A DNA stretch of 64,000 nt from Bacillota bacterium (GCA_023386265.1 JAEWKA010000004.1:372001-436000); one strand, 5' to 3'. Numbered from the stretch's first letter, positions 15,651 through 26,387 are shown. A program made the numbers and translations. Notes: generated by a model not told the origin, from the letters alone.

Positions 15651-18600
15651 TCAAAATTTAAACTGGAACCCTCCCCCGCTCTGACTCCCCGCACCCTGCG
15701 CCGCCGGAGCTGCCGCCGTCCCGCTCCCGAAGTCAAATGAAAATCCGCCTTTGCCGGTCTGAGCCGTAGCCGCCTCGTCATTCACTGCCGCAAGCTCAGT
15801 TTTTATCTTCGCTCCGATTGAAGAATTATACGGGTTATTTTTCCCGCCGGTCTGAATCTGCCAGAGTACGGCTCGCTGGTCTTTCGTCAACCCGCTCAGA
15901 CTGTTCAGCGCACTTTCAACTTCGGCGTACTTATAGCTTCCGTTTTGGTCCGCATCGTAATTAGGAAGGATGTCTTTAAAGTTTACATAGCCAGCGACCT
16001 TGACTCCGTATGAAGCTGCTATATTGATTTTCGCGTAAGTCTTCTCATCTAAGATTGTCTGCATCGTCGCCAGCTTATCAGCTTCGCTAAACGGCATTTC
16101 CGCGACCTGCTTCATCTTCTGCATATCGGATACCTGTTCTTTGCCAGGAAGAGGCTCTAGCCCTTCGAGCGCATCCAGGATCTTAGCTGCGTTCGTTCCT
16201 GAAACTCCTGATCCGGTAAGATCAGTGAAGTTTGCGAGCGCATTGGTGCTCGCCATAGACGCGCGGAACAAAAATGCGCCTCCTATAGTTCCAATCTGTC
16301 CCGTGCTGTATGCGGCCTCATTCAAAGCGCCAATAAATTCGATTGCTTTCTCAGATACCTTGAGGCTGTCGTCATTATCGATCTTCGCAAAAGTGTTTTG
16401 AATCTTGAGGAAATCATCAAAGCCCAGGCCCGAATCATGACAGGCGGTAATTCGCTTTTCAGCCGCGTCGCTGTCGCTAATCATTGCTTCATATATGACG
16501 CGCTTTTGTTCGTCTGTCATTTCTGCCGCAAGCAGCGCATTGACCTTTTGTTCCGTCTTGCTCAGTTTAATCACATCAGCTCTAACCTGGTTCGCCGATC
16601 CTATGTTTTGGATTTGAGTAAGTGTCTTTGACACCTCCGTGCCGGTCGCGTTCATATCATCCAGCTTTTCCATCACCACCCGTTCTTTATCTGAAGCAAG
16701 CAGCCCGTAATAAATGATATTCTTTTCATCCGGCGTCAGATCAGAGTTGTTCAGGACGTTCCTTTGTACAGATACTTTCGAGATTTCAAATCGTGTGCCC
16801 TTGCTTTTTGCCTCTGCACTTGAGATTTCTTTGAGGATACCATATGCCGCACGTTCCGACGTCCCGCTCCCTATGAGCTCTTTATACACGGCCGTCTGCG
16901 CCGCTCCCATAGACTTGAACCCGCTATCTATCCAGTCTTGACCGGTTTTCAGCGACGTCGACCCGAACAAAGCCGCCTGTGCAGCATTAAGTCCGGTCTT
17001 CAGTGGATTGTCATTATAGACGGGATACTGCAAAATGTTGCGGCCTTCCGAATCAATGCCATAACGTCCGGACTCGACTACAGCTTTTATGCCCTGATAC
17101 GCTTTTTTAAGCTGTCCACCCCCGAACGGAGGCAGAATATACGCTCCTGGCTTCAATAGTTCCTTCCCTATCGTGTTCCAGTTTTTGCGGGTATTGCCCT
17201 CCCCGCTCACAATGTTAGCTCCGGCGCTCCATAGGTTACCGACATTCGGAAGCGCGTTTGATATTGGAAGGCGTCCTCCGCCCAGCGGTCCTCCGATGAA
17301 CGGAAGATTCTCAGCGACGTTCTGTGCAAGGTTTAAGCCTGCGGTATCAAGTCCCTCTTTCTGCGTTTTAAAGTTCGGAGCTTTTCCATGTACACCGCCG
17401 ACGAGCATTTCAAGCGTATTCGGCAGCTCGTATCCTGTCACATCCCCCACGGTATCATTGAGTAAGCCAATAGGATCCAGCGCCGGCCGACGTCCTATGA
17501 AGTATTCATAGATTTCATTATAGAGCCATGCGCCCAGGAAGAATTTAAACAAGGCAAGCGCAAGCATCTTTCCGCCGTATTCCCTCTGTTCTCTTGGGAT
17601 GTCCTTGAATAAATAGGATAACTGGTTATTGACCTCAAGCTGGAACTGCGTGAATACCTTTGTCACCGGATTTCTGCTCTCGAACAGCGTCGGCATGGAG
17701 CCTTTGCTGCGGTCTGCCATGACTCCGGCCGTCCACCTGTCCGCTTCGTTCATTGACTCCTCTTCGCTCATACCCATCTTGCGGTTATGATTGTATCGGC
17801 CGCGCACCAGACTATCAGCGACGAATGTGTCAATAACCTGCATAGGTTTCGACATCGTTGCGCTAGTCTGCTCCTGCCATGTGCGCACCAAAGGATCAGA
17901 GCCGCGGCGATTTGTCAAAAAGGTAGAGCCGGCCGCGAATCCGTCGTCTTCCTTATATGAACTGAGCGCGTCCCACATTCCGCCCAAAAGCTCCGTTGAT
18001 TTGAGCTGCGAGCCGCCCTGCGTCAGCGGAATGAGGTTTGTAAGCCATGACGCCGGATTGATTGATACCATATTCGCAGCGACGCGGTTTTCTAGAGTCT
18101 TTACGAGATCATAACTCTTTCGGCCGATCAGCCGTTCCATGTTGCGGTCTGCAAAGGCTTTCTTATTTGCGAGAAGATTTGTGTATTCGTCCAGGTTTAC
18201 AATGAAGTTCGAGAGCGTGAACTTCCCGTGTTCATAGATGTCACGCAGTTTGAATTCTTTTTCTTCAACGCTTATAGACTTATCCTCGCGAACATAATCA
18301 ATCTGTTCGCGGATGCTAGTATCACTGCTGCGGTAACGTATCTGCTCCGCAAGTGCCCTGAGCGATTGAATATCGTCAGTATGACAGATAACATCCGACA
18401 CGCCTTCGATGTACTTGTCAAAGCCCTCCACCGCGTCATAAACCGTGTCGAACCCTTCACGCGCAAGCGTCGAGCCCTGCCAGCGGATACCTGGACGGAA
18501 TGTATGTGTGAGTCCGTTTATGGTCGTCGGCAGCTCAGAGACATTCATTTCAATGCCAAGCGCGCGGCCGAACTTTGCAAGTATACCGTCCCCCTGCTCA

Positions 18601-21600
18601 TTCTGGAAGTGCGGGAAATAGCCTCTTCGATAATCCACCGGCTCATAACCGTTTCGGATTCTCGCATCGTTCATCTTGTCAAACAGTTCATTGTAAATAT
18701 TGCGGAACTCATCCACAGCATCCTTGATTTTCGCCATATTCATATTCGGATTGCTCGCCGTAATGTCTTCGAGTATAGCTTTCCATTCCTTCAGCGTATG
18801 CCCGTTGCGCCAGTCGTCGCCCGCCTTTTTGGAAAGCTGGGCTTCAAGCACTTCGATGTTGTCGAGAGCTTCACCGTAAATCTGAACCGCCGCCGCCTCG
18901 GAGAGCTTGTTTCCTTTTTGAGTCTTTCTTGAGATATCCATCTCCCGCACCCGCTCGCGGTATTCGTTCTTCAGCTTTGTGCGCCACGCTTCGTTTTTAT
19001 GTACCGGCACAAAATAGCGTCTGACAATTTCGTCGGCCGTTTTCTTATCCTTCACAACGTCATAAATATTGCGCTCCATTGTCTCACGCTGATAAAGGAA
19101 GCCCGCTCCTTTGTCTTTCCACTTTATCGCGTCGGTGAGATAGCCGTCCGCCTCATGCCTGAGTGCCGCCTTGCGGTTTTTGTTGAACTCGCGTACCTGC
19201 ACCATCAGCCCTTCATAGTCCGACTTAGCTTCGTATATTTCTCGGATGCCTTTTTTGTTTACGTTGTCGGGCAGCGTGTCCAGCGTCAGCTCGCCTGTAA
19301 GCAGCTTATCAACTACTGCGTTGTCGTTCTCCGTCATGAGGTTGCGTGCTGTCGCCCGCTCGATGTTCTTCTTTGATTCTTTGCCGAGCTTCCAGAGCTG
19401 CTTTATTGTGCTGACATCCGATTCCGATAGCTTCTGTCCGGCAAACGAAAGAGTCTTTTCCCGCTCCGCCTCATATCTAGCCCGCTGCTCATAGTATTTT
19501 CGAACCGTCTTGAGCTCCGGCAGATATTTCATCATCACGGTTTCAAAGTCGTGCTTTGCCGCGTCGCGGAAAAAGCTCTCATCGTTGCCGTAAAATTTAT
19601 CGTGACTCTGTTCGGTTTTTGCTATACTTTGAGCTATTTCGGACATTTGCCTCAGCTGATCCGCGGGATGCGTAATGTTTTCAGGAAACAAATTTGGATA
19701 GCTTGCGGCAAGCTCCATATATTTGACATCTACCGGCAGCCCGCCCGTTTTTACGATGTTGAGCCGCCCGAACTGATGCTTGAGCCAGTCGCCGTAATCC
19801 GTGAAATCCTTTATGTCCTTCTCGCTCAGCGTCACGGCCGACGTGCGAAGCTCAGTCTTTAGGTCCTTGTATTGGTTATAGAATTCGTCGTTTACAATAA
19901 CGCCCTGATTCCACGCTTTATCAAAAAGACTATCGATTGTTTCATCCGATACTCCGCCGGTATTCAAATATTCTTTGGATACCTCCTGAACAATGGGCTT
20001 GAGAAATTCTCGTCCAGCCTGTCTCGGAACATCCATGAGCTTTGCAATCTGAGTCACAAGCCCGTTCTCACTGCGCGTCAAATAGCTTTGCGCTTTCGTT
20101 GGCAGTTCGGACGCATCGAGACTCACAACTGTTCCGGCCTTGAATCCCATTTCCTCATTCCATATGCCTCGATATTCCTGCCAGTCTTCAGAGCTGACCG
20201 CATCACGCAGGTTTTCTACGGGCTCCGTTTCGAATAGTGCGGCGAGCTCGGCGTCACTGGGCTGATACTTGCCCGTAACGATTTCAAGCTGCGAAGGTAC
20301 TTTCTCGACTCTCGCTCTTTTGCTCTCGTTCTTGTTCCAGAAGCTCACAATAAGCGTGCGCTGCGCGAGATTATCATAATTGCCTAGCCCGACCACAAGA
20401 CCGTAGTTCCCGCGTTCCTTATCGTGTACCCATGTCTTATATGGGAACACCTGTTTCCCGTCAATTACGGGATAACCGGCTTTCTGCGCCTGCTCCTCAG
20501 TCTCCTCCCATGGAACAATGTTCCTGGCCTCCACGGAGAATCTGACGTTATCGATAGAGTTGACAGCGCGGATTCTGTCCGCCATATTATCCGCCTCGTA
20601 CTCTACTATAGGTATACCTAGCGCATTAATACGTTTTTTTATTTCGTCCATACCCTCAGACGGGAATATAGCAGCGCGTACCTCTTTGAAGGTGACAGCT
20701 CGTTCCGGCTTTGCCTCGAACATATTAACGGGCATTTCTGAAATATCAGATATTAGCGAAAGAGCTTCATTTGCTGTTTCGTCATCAATGGGATAATTCC
20801 ATTCTTGCATAGTCTTTTTAAGGCTTGAGACTGAGAGATTTTTTCCCGCGGCTTCTTGGAGCGCTTCGCCAACATGGTCCATAGCAATAAACCTATTATC
20901 AATTTTTTTACCGCTATTGTTTAATATCTTCTCGATTATTGAATAAAGCTTATTCCCGAGAGTATTGGTAATTTGCTCAAACTCGGCTTCGGTCAAGTTT
21001 TGAATTCGTCCCTTTGCGGCCTTGATTTTATCTATACTGTTGAAAGTTTCTGCTGTATTTGCACGAATAGTTTTCACGCCATTGAAGCCAGATACATTTT
21101 TCGTATTTCCGCCATTTTGTGACGACATTGCCTTAACGATGTTTTCAAGCATAACAGGCAAATGCGTAGCTTTGAACGACTTTCGATTTCCAGAAGGAGT
21201 AAATATTTCTTTTCCGTTATAGATACCGCTATCGGCAATTACACCATCAAACAGCTTAAACAGCCATTGCTTAAAAGGCTTCTCGTCAATGGACCGTTCA
21301 TTTATAGCTTCCCTTGTGGCGCGAGTGTCTACTTCTCCCTTGTCGCCGTTTCGAGCATACTTTGCCGCATCATAGAGTATGCTGTCCGTTCTCTGAAAGT
21401 CCAATTTCCCAACCAACTTAGCCGCATTTTCTTTGTCAATGCCTTGATTAACATATTCCTCAGTTAGCGCTTGTTCAATGACAGGCGCATAGTCCGATGA
21501 CTTGCTGCTCGGCAGTTCGTTTATTTCATCCGCCGTCAGTCCCGTTAATTCGAGAATTCTTTTCAGACTCGAATTGCTAGCATACTGCGAATAGGACTTT

Positions 21601-24600
21601 TCTCGCATGACAGGTGCAAAGTCTGAGCCAATACTACGCAGATATGCAGCCTTAAATTCATCACGTTCAGCCGCGCGATCAACTATAGTCTCAAGCCCGT
21701 CTGTGCTTCCGGCGCGGTCAAGAATGTCCTCCAAGTTCATAATGAACAAATGCGTTTCGCTGTCGTATTCCGGCACAAGTTTTGATACTTCTTTGTATAT
21801 ACGACTTTCGACCTTTTCATTTGTTTCATATTCAATTCTAGGGAATGTCGGGGTCCATGCGTCAGCTGAATAGACCTTGTTGCGTCTGTCGGCGGGGTTT
21901 ATGGTTTCCTTGTCGAACACAAGGGATATATCACCGAAATTTGTATGAGGAACGTCTGACCGTGTAACTGCAATTGAGGGCATGGGGAATCCGCCGAGGT
22001 CGAGCGCTTTAAGCAGTTTGTCTTTGGTAAGGTTATGTACCGCAATGAGGTCTTTGGTTTCCTCAACCGGCGACTTTAATGAAAATCTAATATCTGTATT
22101 CTCCGTAGGTGCGGTGTTGCTTGTGAGCTTCACTTGAGACGGCAGAAATGCAACCCACTCAGGTCCGGAGTGTATGCCGTCATATCCGAGTTCAGTTAAC
22201 AAGTCTATGGTGGTGTGCTCCGTTTCCTCCGCATACTCTTTGAGATAGTCCATAGTGCGCAATCCGCTCATTAGCTGTTCAGTTGCGTGTTTGCGATATA
22301 GCCCGTCATATTTATCAACATCGTGTTTTACCGTGGCATACTTATCGACGATGTGCTTTGCTTCGGTTTTGCTTAGCCCTTCTGATAATTCAAATGGCAC
22401 TTTTATGTTCGCGTATAAAGTCATTTGCTTTTTGCCATAAGCTACATCAGAAAACTCTGTGCTGGACGATGATAAATATATACCCGCTCCCTTTGAACTG
22501 CCTTGATTCTTGCCGCTGAGTGACGTATCAAACACTGTAAAGTCTGCGTTTGTATTGTGAAACATGACGAGCAGATTTCCGTTCTTATCCCTCACCTTGC
22601 TGTTCTTGAAATACTCAGACTGTTCCGGCGTAAGTTCACGGCCGGTGCTGTCGATGACGCTGTATCTGGCGCTTGCCGGTGCTTCTATGCCGATGTTCTC
22701 TGCCGCCCCAGCAACCTTCCTGAGCCTGTCCGCAAGTTTGGCATAGGCCGCCCGCTCTTTTGTCGATTGATTTCGGCCTAGCAATTTGTTTATCGCTTCG
22801 ATGATCCGCGCAAGCAGCGTCGGCCGCGCACCGAGCCTTTTTACAAGATCGTCATTCTTCATAAGCTCGCCGATATAATCGGCTGTGACCTCATCAGCCG
22901 CATACGAATCCGTGACCGTATCCGCTATCCACGAAGAGTCTTTTCCGCTCTTTGCGAAATAGTCGGTATAGGTCTTTTTCTTTTGCGCAATTTCACTATC
23001 AACATCACGGCCGAGCTCGCGCATAGCGTCGAGAATGTCATTCGCGAAAGCGCTGTCGCTCTGCTGTGCCGCGTGGCTGATTTCATGGGCCACCTTTGTA
23101 TTTATCGCCGCGGCAGTATCGAGGCGCGACGAAACGTAAACAACTCCGTTTTCCCAACGTCCGGTCACGCCTTCGGGCATATGTTCGACCACGACATTTT
23201 TGACATTGTATTTGCGCAGGGCAGTTGCAAGCTGTTCTGCGTATTCATTTTGCACCTTACGGAGATTAATTTCGCTTATATCTTTCGCCGTTGGTAGGAC
23301 TGTATATCCGTCTTCGGTTACTCTTAGAATCGGATTTTCATTATTGCCCTTGAAATACGCTTCAGCTTCCTGCTGCTTAGTTTCGACATTTACGCGGTAA
23401 AGCCGCCCCACCTCCGCATCAGTGAGCCGTCCGCCGTTTTCGAGTATGCCGGCCGCTTCATCTGCATAATAGCGGCTGCCTGTTTTTTCGGCGTATTCCT
23501 GTCCCGTGGCAATAAGTTCTTCAATTGCGACGTTATAATCCTGCCCCCATGTTTCGCGCAGTTTTGCGCCCGTCTGAGCGTCCGTGTTGCTTTGTCCGAT
23601 GTTTGCCGCAAATGAACCGCCGGTGCCCATCATTCCACCGGAGATTGCGCCGCCGGCCGCATTTATCAGAGGATCAACGACGAAGTAATTCACGAACGCC
23701 TTGCGGAAGGCGTCTTCCTCGCTCATGCCCTGGGCTTCGAGCTGCTTCATGTATGTGTTCATCTGGCTCTTATCGCCCATAACAATTTCGTCGCCGATAT
23801 TGTCTATGTATTGGGAAGTCATTTCCTCAAGGCCCTCAGTCCCCGCCTGCTGCGCGATATTCGCAAGCGTTTGGCGAAACGCAGTCTTATATCCCGCGCC
23901 TCCGGCCTTATATATTTTGAGCAAACTGTCGAAGCTCATCTTCTCTGTGACGTATTCTGCGGCTGCCGCAACAACTCCCATTTCAAGCGCCTGCGTCGCG
24001 GATCCGCCACGCTTTGCGACACTGTAGGACATCTGGCCGCCGGCACTACTGGATAAAAGCCCTAGCGCCGCTGTTTCGCCCAGCGGAATTGTGGAAATAA
24101 ACTGAGCCATCGAAAGACCGGTGTCGACCATAAATTTCCCGAAGCTACTGCTGACGTTGCTTTTGATACCCGTGGAGCTTGCTTCCTGCGCGTGCGGGCC
24201 GACGAACCATTCGCTGTTTGTGTCAAGCGGGGTTTCCGTCCCGCTCACTTTGTCCTTCAGCACATGTACGCCCGTGCCGACCAAAGCTGCAGGAGCGGTA
24301 TAGCCGCCGTAGACGTTCGACATGACTCCCTGAAGTGCGTCATTCTTGCTTGATTCCTGAACGATGCTATCGTATTCCGTTGCCCTGCGCGAATTCAGCG
24401 AGGGAGCCAATGCATTGAAATATTCGTTTGCCTTGTCCTTGTCAGTTGCAAGGTAATATGCGAACACATTTCTTTCATCTTCGCTCATGTACGAAACAGA
24501 GAGACGGTTCGCCTTCCAGCCGAAATCAACGTAGGTATTAGCCGCTTCCGAAAAATCCTTCGTACTGGTGACAGGCTTAAAAATGCGGGCATATTCTTCC

Positions 24601-25238
24601 TTGCCTTTTGCGGCAATCTGGCTGAACGTCGGTCCAACACCCGCAAGTGCCGGAAACTTTGTTTCGTCGATTATGGACGGCATTGAATCCTTCACGGCTT
24701 CGAGCTGTTTAATGGTATTCACGCGTTTATTGATATCCGACGCTTTGACATATTCCTGATGCTGCGTTTTTGCCGCGTCATAGTCGGACTTTGTCGCCTC
24801 AAATGCTGCTTGCGCAGCTGTAAGCTCTTTTTGCAGGTAGTCAGGAACTTCTACTGAGTGATTTTCAAAAACCGCAATATTGCTCTGAACCGCCGACAGT
24901 TTACCCGCGGCGGTTTCATAGTTGTTTTTAATCTTTTCGAGATTCTTCGGGTCCTCAACGCTTTCGGCTTTTGTTCTTCCGAAAGTCATGTCGATATTTA
25001 CTCCGGATACGAGCCCCTTCGTCTGTGGAGCCAGCGCAGGCGCGCTTTTCTTATTTGCGGCCGCAAGAAGATAATCTGTTCCTGCTCTTATGCGGTCGTT
25101 CGCGTCGCTGATAAAAGGGACGCTTCCACTTGCATCCGGCACGGCCAAATTTCGCTTATTGAAGTCGAAAACAAAGCCCTTTTTCTCATTACCCGTGTCC
25201 TTTATTCCAGCCTGTTTGTTGGGATCATACTTAAACAT
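15651..25238 (-). CDS. Giant polyvalent virion protein, 3195 aa (metalloprotease and ADP-ribosyltransferase-like domains)
   Basis: A single 9.6-kb reading frame. A membrane-active-looking Gly/Ala-rich region spans about residues 350-560. A zincin-type KVAHEISHA helix is near 718, with a downstream acidic DEVTADYIG segment. An ART-like domain (LLVMFHNTNADF near 890, KGAGIYLSS, ELGYDGI near 1020) follows, then large unassigned regions. The block RNGYEPVDYRRGYFPHF, near 2194, is typical of phage large polyvalent-protein-associated domains. A calcium-loop-like DADQNGSYKYAE is near 3092. Short FDF/FKF-containing motifs occur at both ends. Known: phage polyvalent proteins are packaged and ejected with DNA. 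It is last in the late operon, the expected place for an ejection protein. Domain names are by eye; the enzyme activities are untested. Confidence 0.75.
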   Translation of the reverse strand: MFKYDPNKQAGIKDTGNEKKGFVFDFNKRNLAVPDASGSVPFISDANDRIRAGTDYLLAAANKKSAPALAPQTKGLVSGVNIDMTFGRTKAESVEDPKNLEKIKNNYETAAGKLSAVQSNIAVFENHSVEVPDYLQKELTAAQAAFEATKSDYDAAKTQHQEYVKASDINKRVNTIKQLEAVKDSMPSIIDETKFPALAGVGPTFSQIAAKGKEEYARIFKPVTSTKDFSEAANTYVDFGWKANRLSVSYMSEDERNVFAYYLATDKDKANEYFNALAPSLNSRRATEYDSIVQESSKNDALQGVMSNVYGGYTAPAALVGTGVHVLKDKVSGTETPLDTNSEWFVGPHAQEASSTGIKSNVSSSFGKFMVDTGLSMAQFISTIPLGETAALGLLSSSAGGQMSYSVAKRGGSATQALEMGVVAAAAEYVTEKMSFDSLLKIYKAGGAGYKTAFRQTLANIAQQAGTEGLEEMTSQYIDNIGDEIVMGDKSQMNTYMKQLEAQGMSEEDAFRKAFVNYFVVDPLINAAGGAISGGMMGTGGSFAANIGQSNTDAQTGAKLRETWGQDYNVAIEELIATGQEYAEKTGSRYYADEAAGILENGGRLTDAEVGRLYRVNVETKQQEAEAYFKGNNENPILRVTEDGYTVLPTAKDISEINLRKVQNEYAEQLATALRKYNVKNVVVEHMPEGVTGRWENGVVYVSSRLDTAAAINTKVAHEISHAAQQSDSAFANDILDAMRELGRDVDSEIAQKKKTYTDYFAKSGKDSSWIADTVTDSYAADEVTADYIGELMKNDDLVKRLGARPTLLARIIEAINKLLGRNQSTKERAAYAKLADRLRKVAGAAENIGIEAPASARYSVIDSTGRELTPEQSEYFKNSKVRDKNGNLLVMFHNTNADFTVFDTSLSGKNQGSSKGAGIYLSSSSTEFSDVAYGKKQMTLYANIKVPFELSEGLSKTEAKHIVDKYATVKHDVDKYDGLYRKHATEQLMSGLRTMDYLKEYAEETEHTTIDLLTELGYDGIHSGPEWVAFLPSQVKLTSNTAPTENTDIRFSLKSPVEETKDLIAVHNLTKDKLLKALDLGGFPMPSIAVTRSDVPHTNFGDISLVFDKETINPADRRNKVYSADAWTPTFPRIEYETNEKVESRIYKEVSKLVPEYDSETHLFIMNLEDILDRAGSTDGLETIVDRAAERDEFKAAYLRSIGSDFAPVMREKSYSQYASNSSLKRILELTGLTADEINELPSSKSSDYAPVIEQALTEEYVNQGIDKENAAKLVGKLDFQRTDSILYDAAKYARNGDKGEVDTRATREAINERSIDEKPFKQWLFKLFDGVIADSGIYNGKEIFTPSGNRKSFKATHLPVMLENIVKAMSSQNGGNTKNVSGFNGVKTIRANTAETFNSIDKIKAAKGRIQNLTEAEFEQITNTLGNKLYSIIEKILNNSGKKIDNRFIAMDHVGEALQEAAGKNLSVSSLKKTMQEWNYPIDDETANEALSLISDISEMPVNMFEAKPERAVTFKEVRAAIFPSEGMDEIKKRINALGIPIVEYEADNMADRIRAVNSIDNVRFSVEARNIVPWEETEEQAQKAGYPVIDGKQVFPYKTWVHDKERGNYGLVVGLGNYDNLAQRTLIVSFWNKNESKRARVEKVPSQLEIVTGKYQPSDAELAALFETEPVENLRDAVSSEDWQEYRGIWNEEMGFKAGTVVSLDASELPTKAQSYLTRSENGLVTQIAKLMDVPRQAGREFLKPIVQEVSKEYLNTGGVSDETIDSLFDKAWNQGVIVNDEFYNQYKDLKTELRTSAVTLSEKDIKDFTDYGDWLKHQFGRLNIVKTGGLPVDVKYMELAASYPNLFPENITHPADQLRQMSEIAQSIAKTEQSHDKFYGNDESFFRDAAKHDFETVMMKYLPELKTVRKYYEQRARYEAEREKTLSFAGQKLSESDVSTIKQLWKLGKESKKNIERATARNLMTENDNAVVDKLLTGELTLDTLPDNVNKKGIREIYEAKSDYEGLMVQVREFNKNRKAALRHEADGYLTDAIKWKDKGAGFLYQRETMERNIYDVVKDKKTADEIVRRYFVPVHKNEAWRTKLKNEYRERVREMDISRKTQKGNKLSEAAAVQIYGEALDNIEVLEAQLSKKAGDDWRNGHTLKEWKAILEDITASNPNMNMAKIKDAVDEFRNIYNELFDKMNDARIRNGYEPVDYRRGYFPHFQNEQGDGILAKFGRALGIEMNVSELPTTINGLTHTFRPGIRWQGSTLAREGFDTVYDAVEGFDKYIEGVSDVICHTDDIQSLRALAEQIRYRSSDTSIREQIDYVREDKSISVEEKEFKLRDIYEHGKFTLSNFIVNLDEYTNLLANKKAFADRNMERLIGRKSYDLVKTLENRVAANMVSINPASWLTNLIPLTQGGSQLKSTELLGGMWDALSSYKEDDGFAAGSTFLTNRRGSDPLVRTWQEQTSATMSKPMQVIDTFVADSLVRGRYNHNRKMGMSEEESMNEADRWTAGVMADRSKGSMPTLFESRNPVTKVFTQFQLEVNNQLSYLFKDIPREQREYGGKMLALALFKFFLGAWLYNEIYEYFIGRRPALDPIGLLNDTVGDVTGYELPNTLEMLVGGVHGKAPNFKTQKEGLDTAGLNLAQNVAENLPFIGGPLGGGRLPISNALPNVGNLWSAGANIVSGEGNTRKNWNTIGKELLKPGAYILPPFGGGQLKKAYQGIKAVVESGRYGIDSEGRNILQYPVYNDNPLKTGLNAAQAALFGSTSLKTGQDWIDSGFKSMGAAQTAVYKELIGSGTSERAAYGILKEISSAEAKSKGTRFEISKVSVQRNVLNNSDLTPDEKNIIYYGLLASDKERVVMEKLDDMNATGTEVSKTLTQIQNIGSANQVRADVIKLSKTEQKVNALLAAEMTDEQKRVIYEAMISDSDAAEKRITACHDSGLGFDDFLKIQNTFAKIDNDDSLKVSEKAIEFIGALNEAAYSTGQIGTIGGAFLFRASMASTNALANFTDLTGSGVSGTNAAKILDALEGLEPLPGKEQVSDMQKMKQVAEMPFSEADKLATMQTILDEKTYAKINIAASYGVKVAGYVNFKDILPNYDADQNGSYKYAEVESALNSLSGLTKDQRAVLWQIQTGGKNNPYNSSIGAKIKTELAAVNDEAATAQTGKGGFSFDFGSGTAAAPAAQGAGSQSGGGFQFKF

Positions 25239-25250
25239 TTTTCTCCTCCG

Positions 25251-26363
25251 CTATTTTGCTTTTGCATGGGCGGCATCGGCAGCTTTCGCGTCGATAATTA
25301 ACTTGTATTTGTTGTATTCATCATCACTGACAGTACCGGCGTCATGCTGCGCTTCAAGCTGTGTGGAAATATCCGCGAGAGCTGCGCCCTGTTTTATATA
25401 TCCGTTAACAACTTCGGCGGCATCCTTGAGCGTCACGCCACCGCCCCCGCCGTCACCGTCATCAACGTCATCTCCGCCGGTGTATCCGCCCCCGCTTGAG
25501 GATGAGCTTGTTTTCTTTGCTTTAAACGCGGAAACAAGCTCGCTTATCTGCGCGTCTGTGAGATCAGGAAACAGTTTTTTGTACGCCGAAAAATTGCCTG
25601 CAGAAGCGAGAAGCGCCGCTTCGTTTTCAAGATCGGTCTTCTCCGTCGTTTTCTCGCTCTGCTTTAACTGAATATCGTCCAGGTACTGCCCGTAATCAAA
25701 GCTGCGGTCTGTCGAATACTTGTTGTATTCGTTTGTGTCGAGGCTTTCAAGCGCGTCCAAAATCGCAAGGTCAGCGCTTTTCTTAGCCATAAATCTTGAA
25801 TAGGCGTTTTCCTCAAGATCAGCGGTTTTATCGGCGAGCTGTGACCCGTAATACTGTCCGGCCTGCGCCGCCGCCGTTATTGCCGCCGAGGAAGGAAGAC
25901 CGCCGGTCGCGGCGGCTGCCTGTCCGAGCGCATTTTTTGAAGCGCGTTCACCCTCTCGCACATATGTCTTCTTCACCGTCTGAGCGACGGGGTCTGTATC
26001 TGCGTCATAGGAGAAAGTATCTCCGGACGCAGTGTTTAGCAGGTTCTTAATCTGCTCGCTGTACGAGCTTTTATATTCCGGCGCTGTGTATGTTGAAGGC
26101 GTTGCGTCATCAGCAACGTAGAATCCGCTTCCGTCCGCTCCCGTGGTATAATTCCCGTATTTTTTGCGGGTAGTGTCCGCTCCCGCTTTTGCAAGTGCGC
26201 GCTGGTCTTCTGTGGTTGCTGCGGCATAGTCTTTTTTATAGTTCAGAATAGTCATTGCCGCGTCAGGATTTGTCTTTGCAAGATTGAGATCTGCCGCCGA
26301 AAACTGATTTAACATTCCCGCGTTCTGAGCTTCTTTCTCAAAATCTTCATATGTAAATGTCAT
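25251..26363 (-). CDS. Putative internal virion/structural protein
   Basis: 370 aa, mostly helical and Ala/Lys/Asp-rich, with no signal peptide. A low-complexity hinge of Ser, Gly and Asp residues lies around 285-310, before a short helical C-terminal domain. The ATG follows GGGGAACAAAGCG, and the stop is 12 nt before the giant protein gene. No family is recognised. Position between tail genes and the giant polyvalent protein suggests a companion ejection or assembly protein. Confidence 0.55.
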   Translation of the reverse strand: MTFTYEDFEKEAQNAGMLNQFSAADLNLAKTNPDAAMTILNYKKDYAAATTEDQRALAKAGADTTRKKYGNYTTGADGSGFYVADDATPSTYTAPEYKSSYSEQIKNLLNTASGDTFSYDADTDPVAQTVKKTYVREGERASKNALGQAAAATGGLPSSAAITAAAQAGQYYGSQLADKTADLEENAYSRFMAKKSADLAILDALESLDTNEYNKYSTDRSFDYGQYLDDIQLKQSEKTTEKTDLENEAALLASAGNFSAYKKLFPDLTDAQISELVSAFKAKKTSSSSSGGGYTGGDDVDDGDGGGGGVTLKDAAEVVNGYIKQGAALADISTQLEAQHDAGTVSDDEYNKYKLIIDAKAADAAHAKAK

Positions 26364-26387
26364 CGCTTTGTTCCCCTCCCCTAATTA

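Noticed and set aside
16141..24303. Many open frames of 60-230 codons on the plus strand opposite the giant virion gene
   Set aside because: All lie inside the 3195-codon minus-strand frame, lack ribosome sites, and have protein sequences with no family resemblance. They are shadows of a GC-rich gene.
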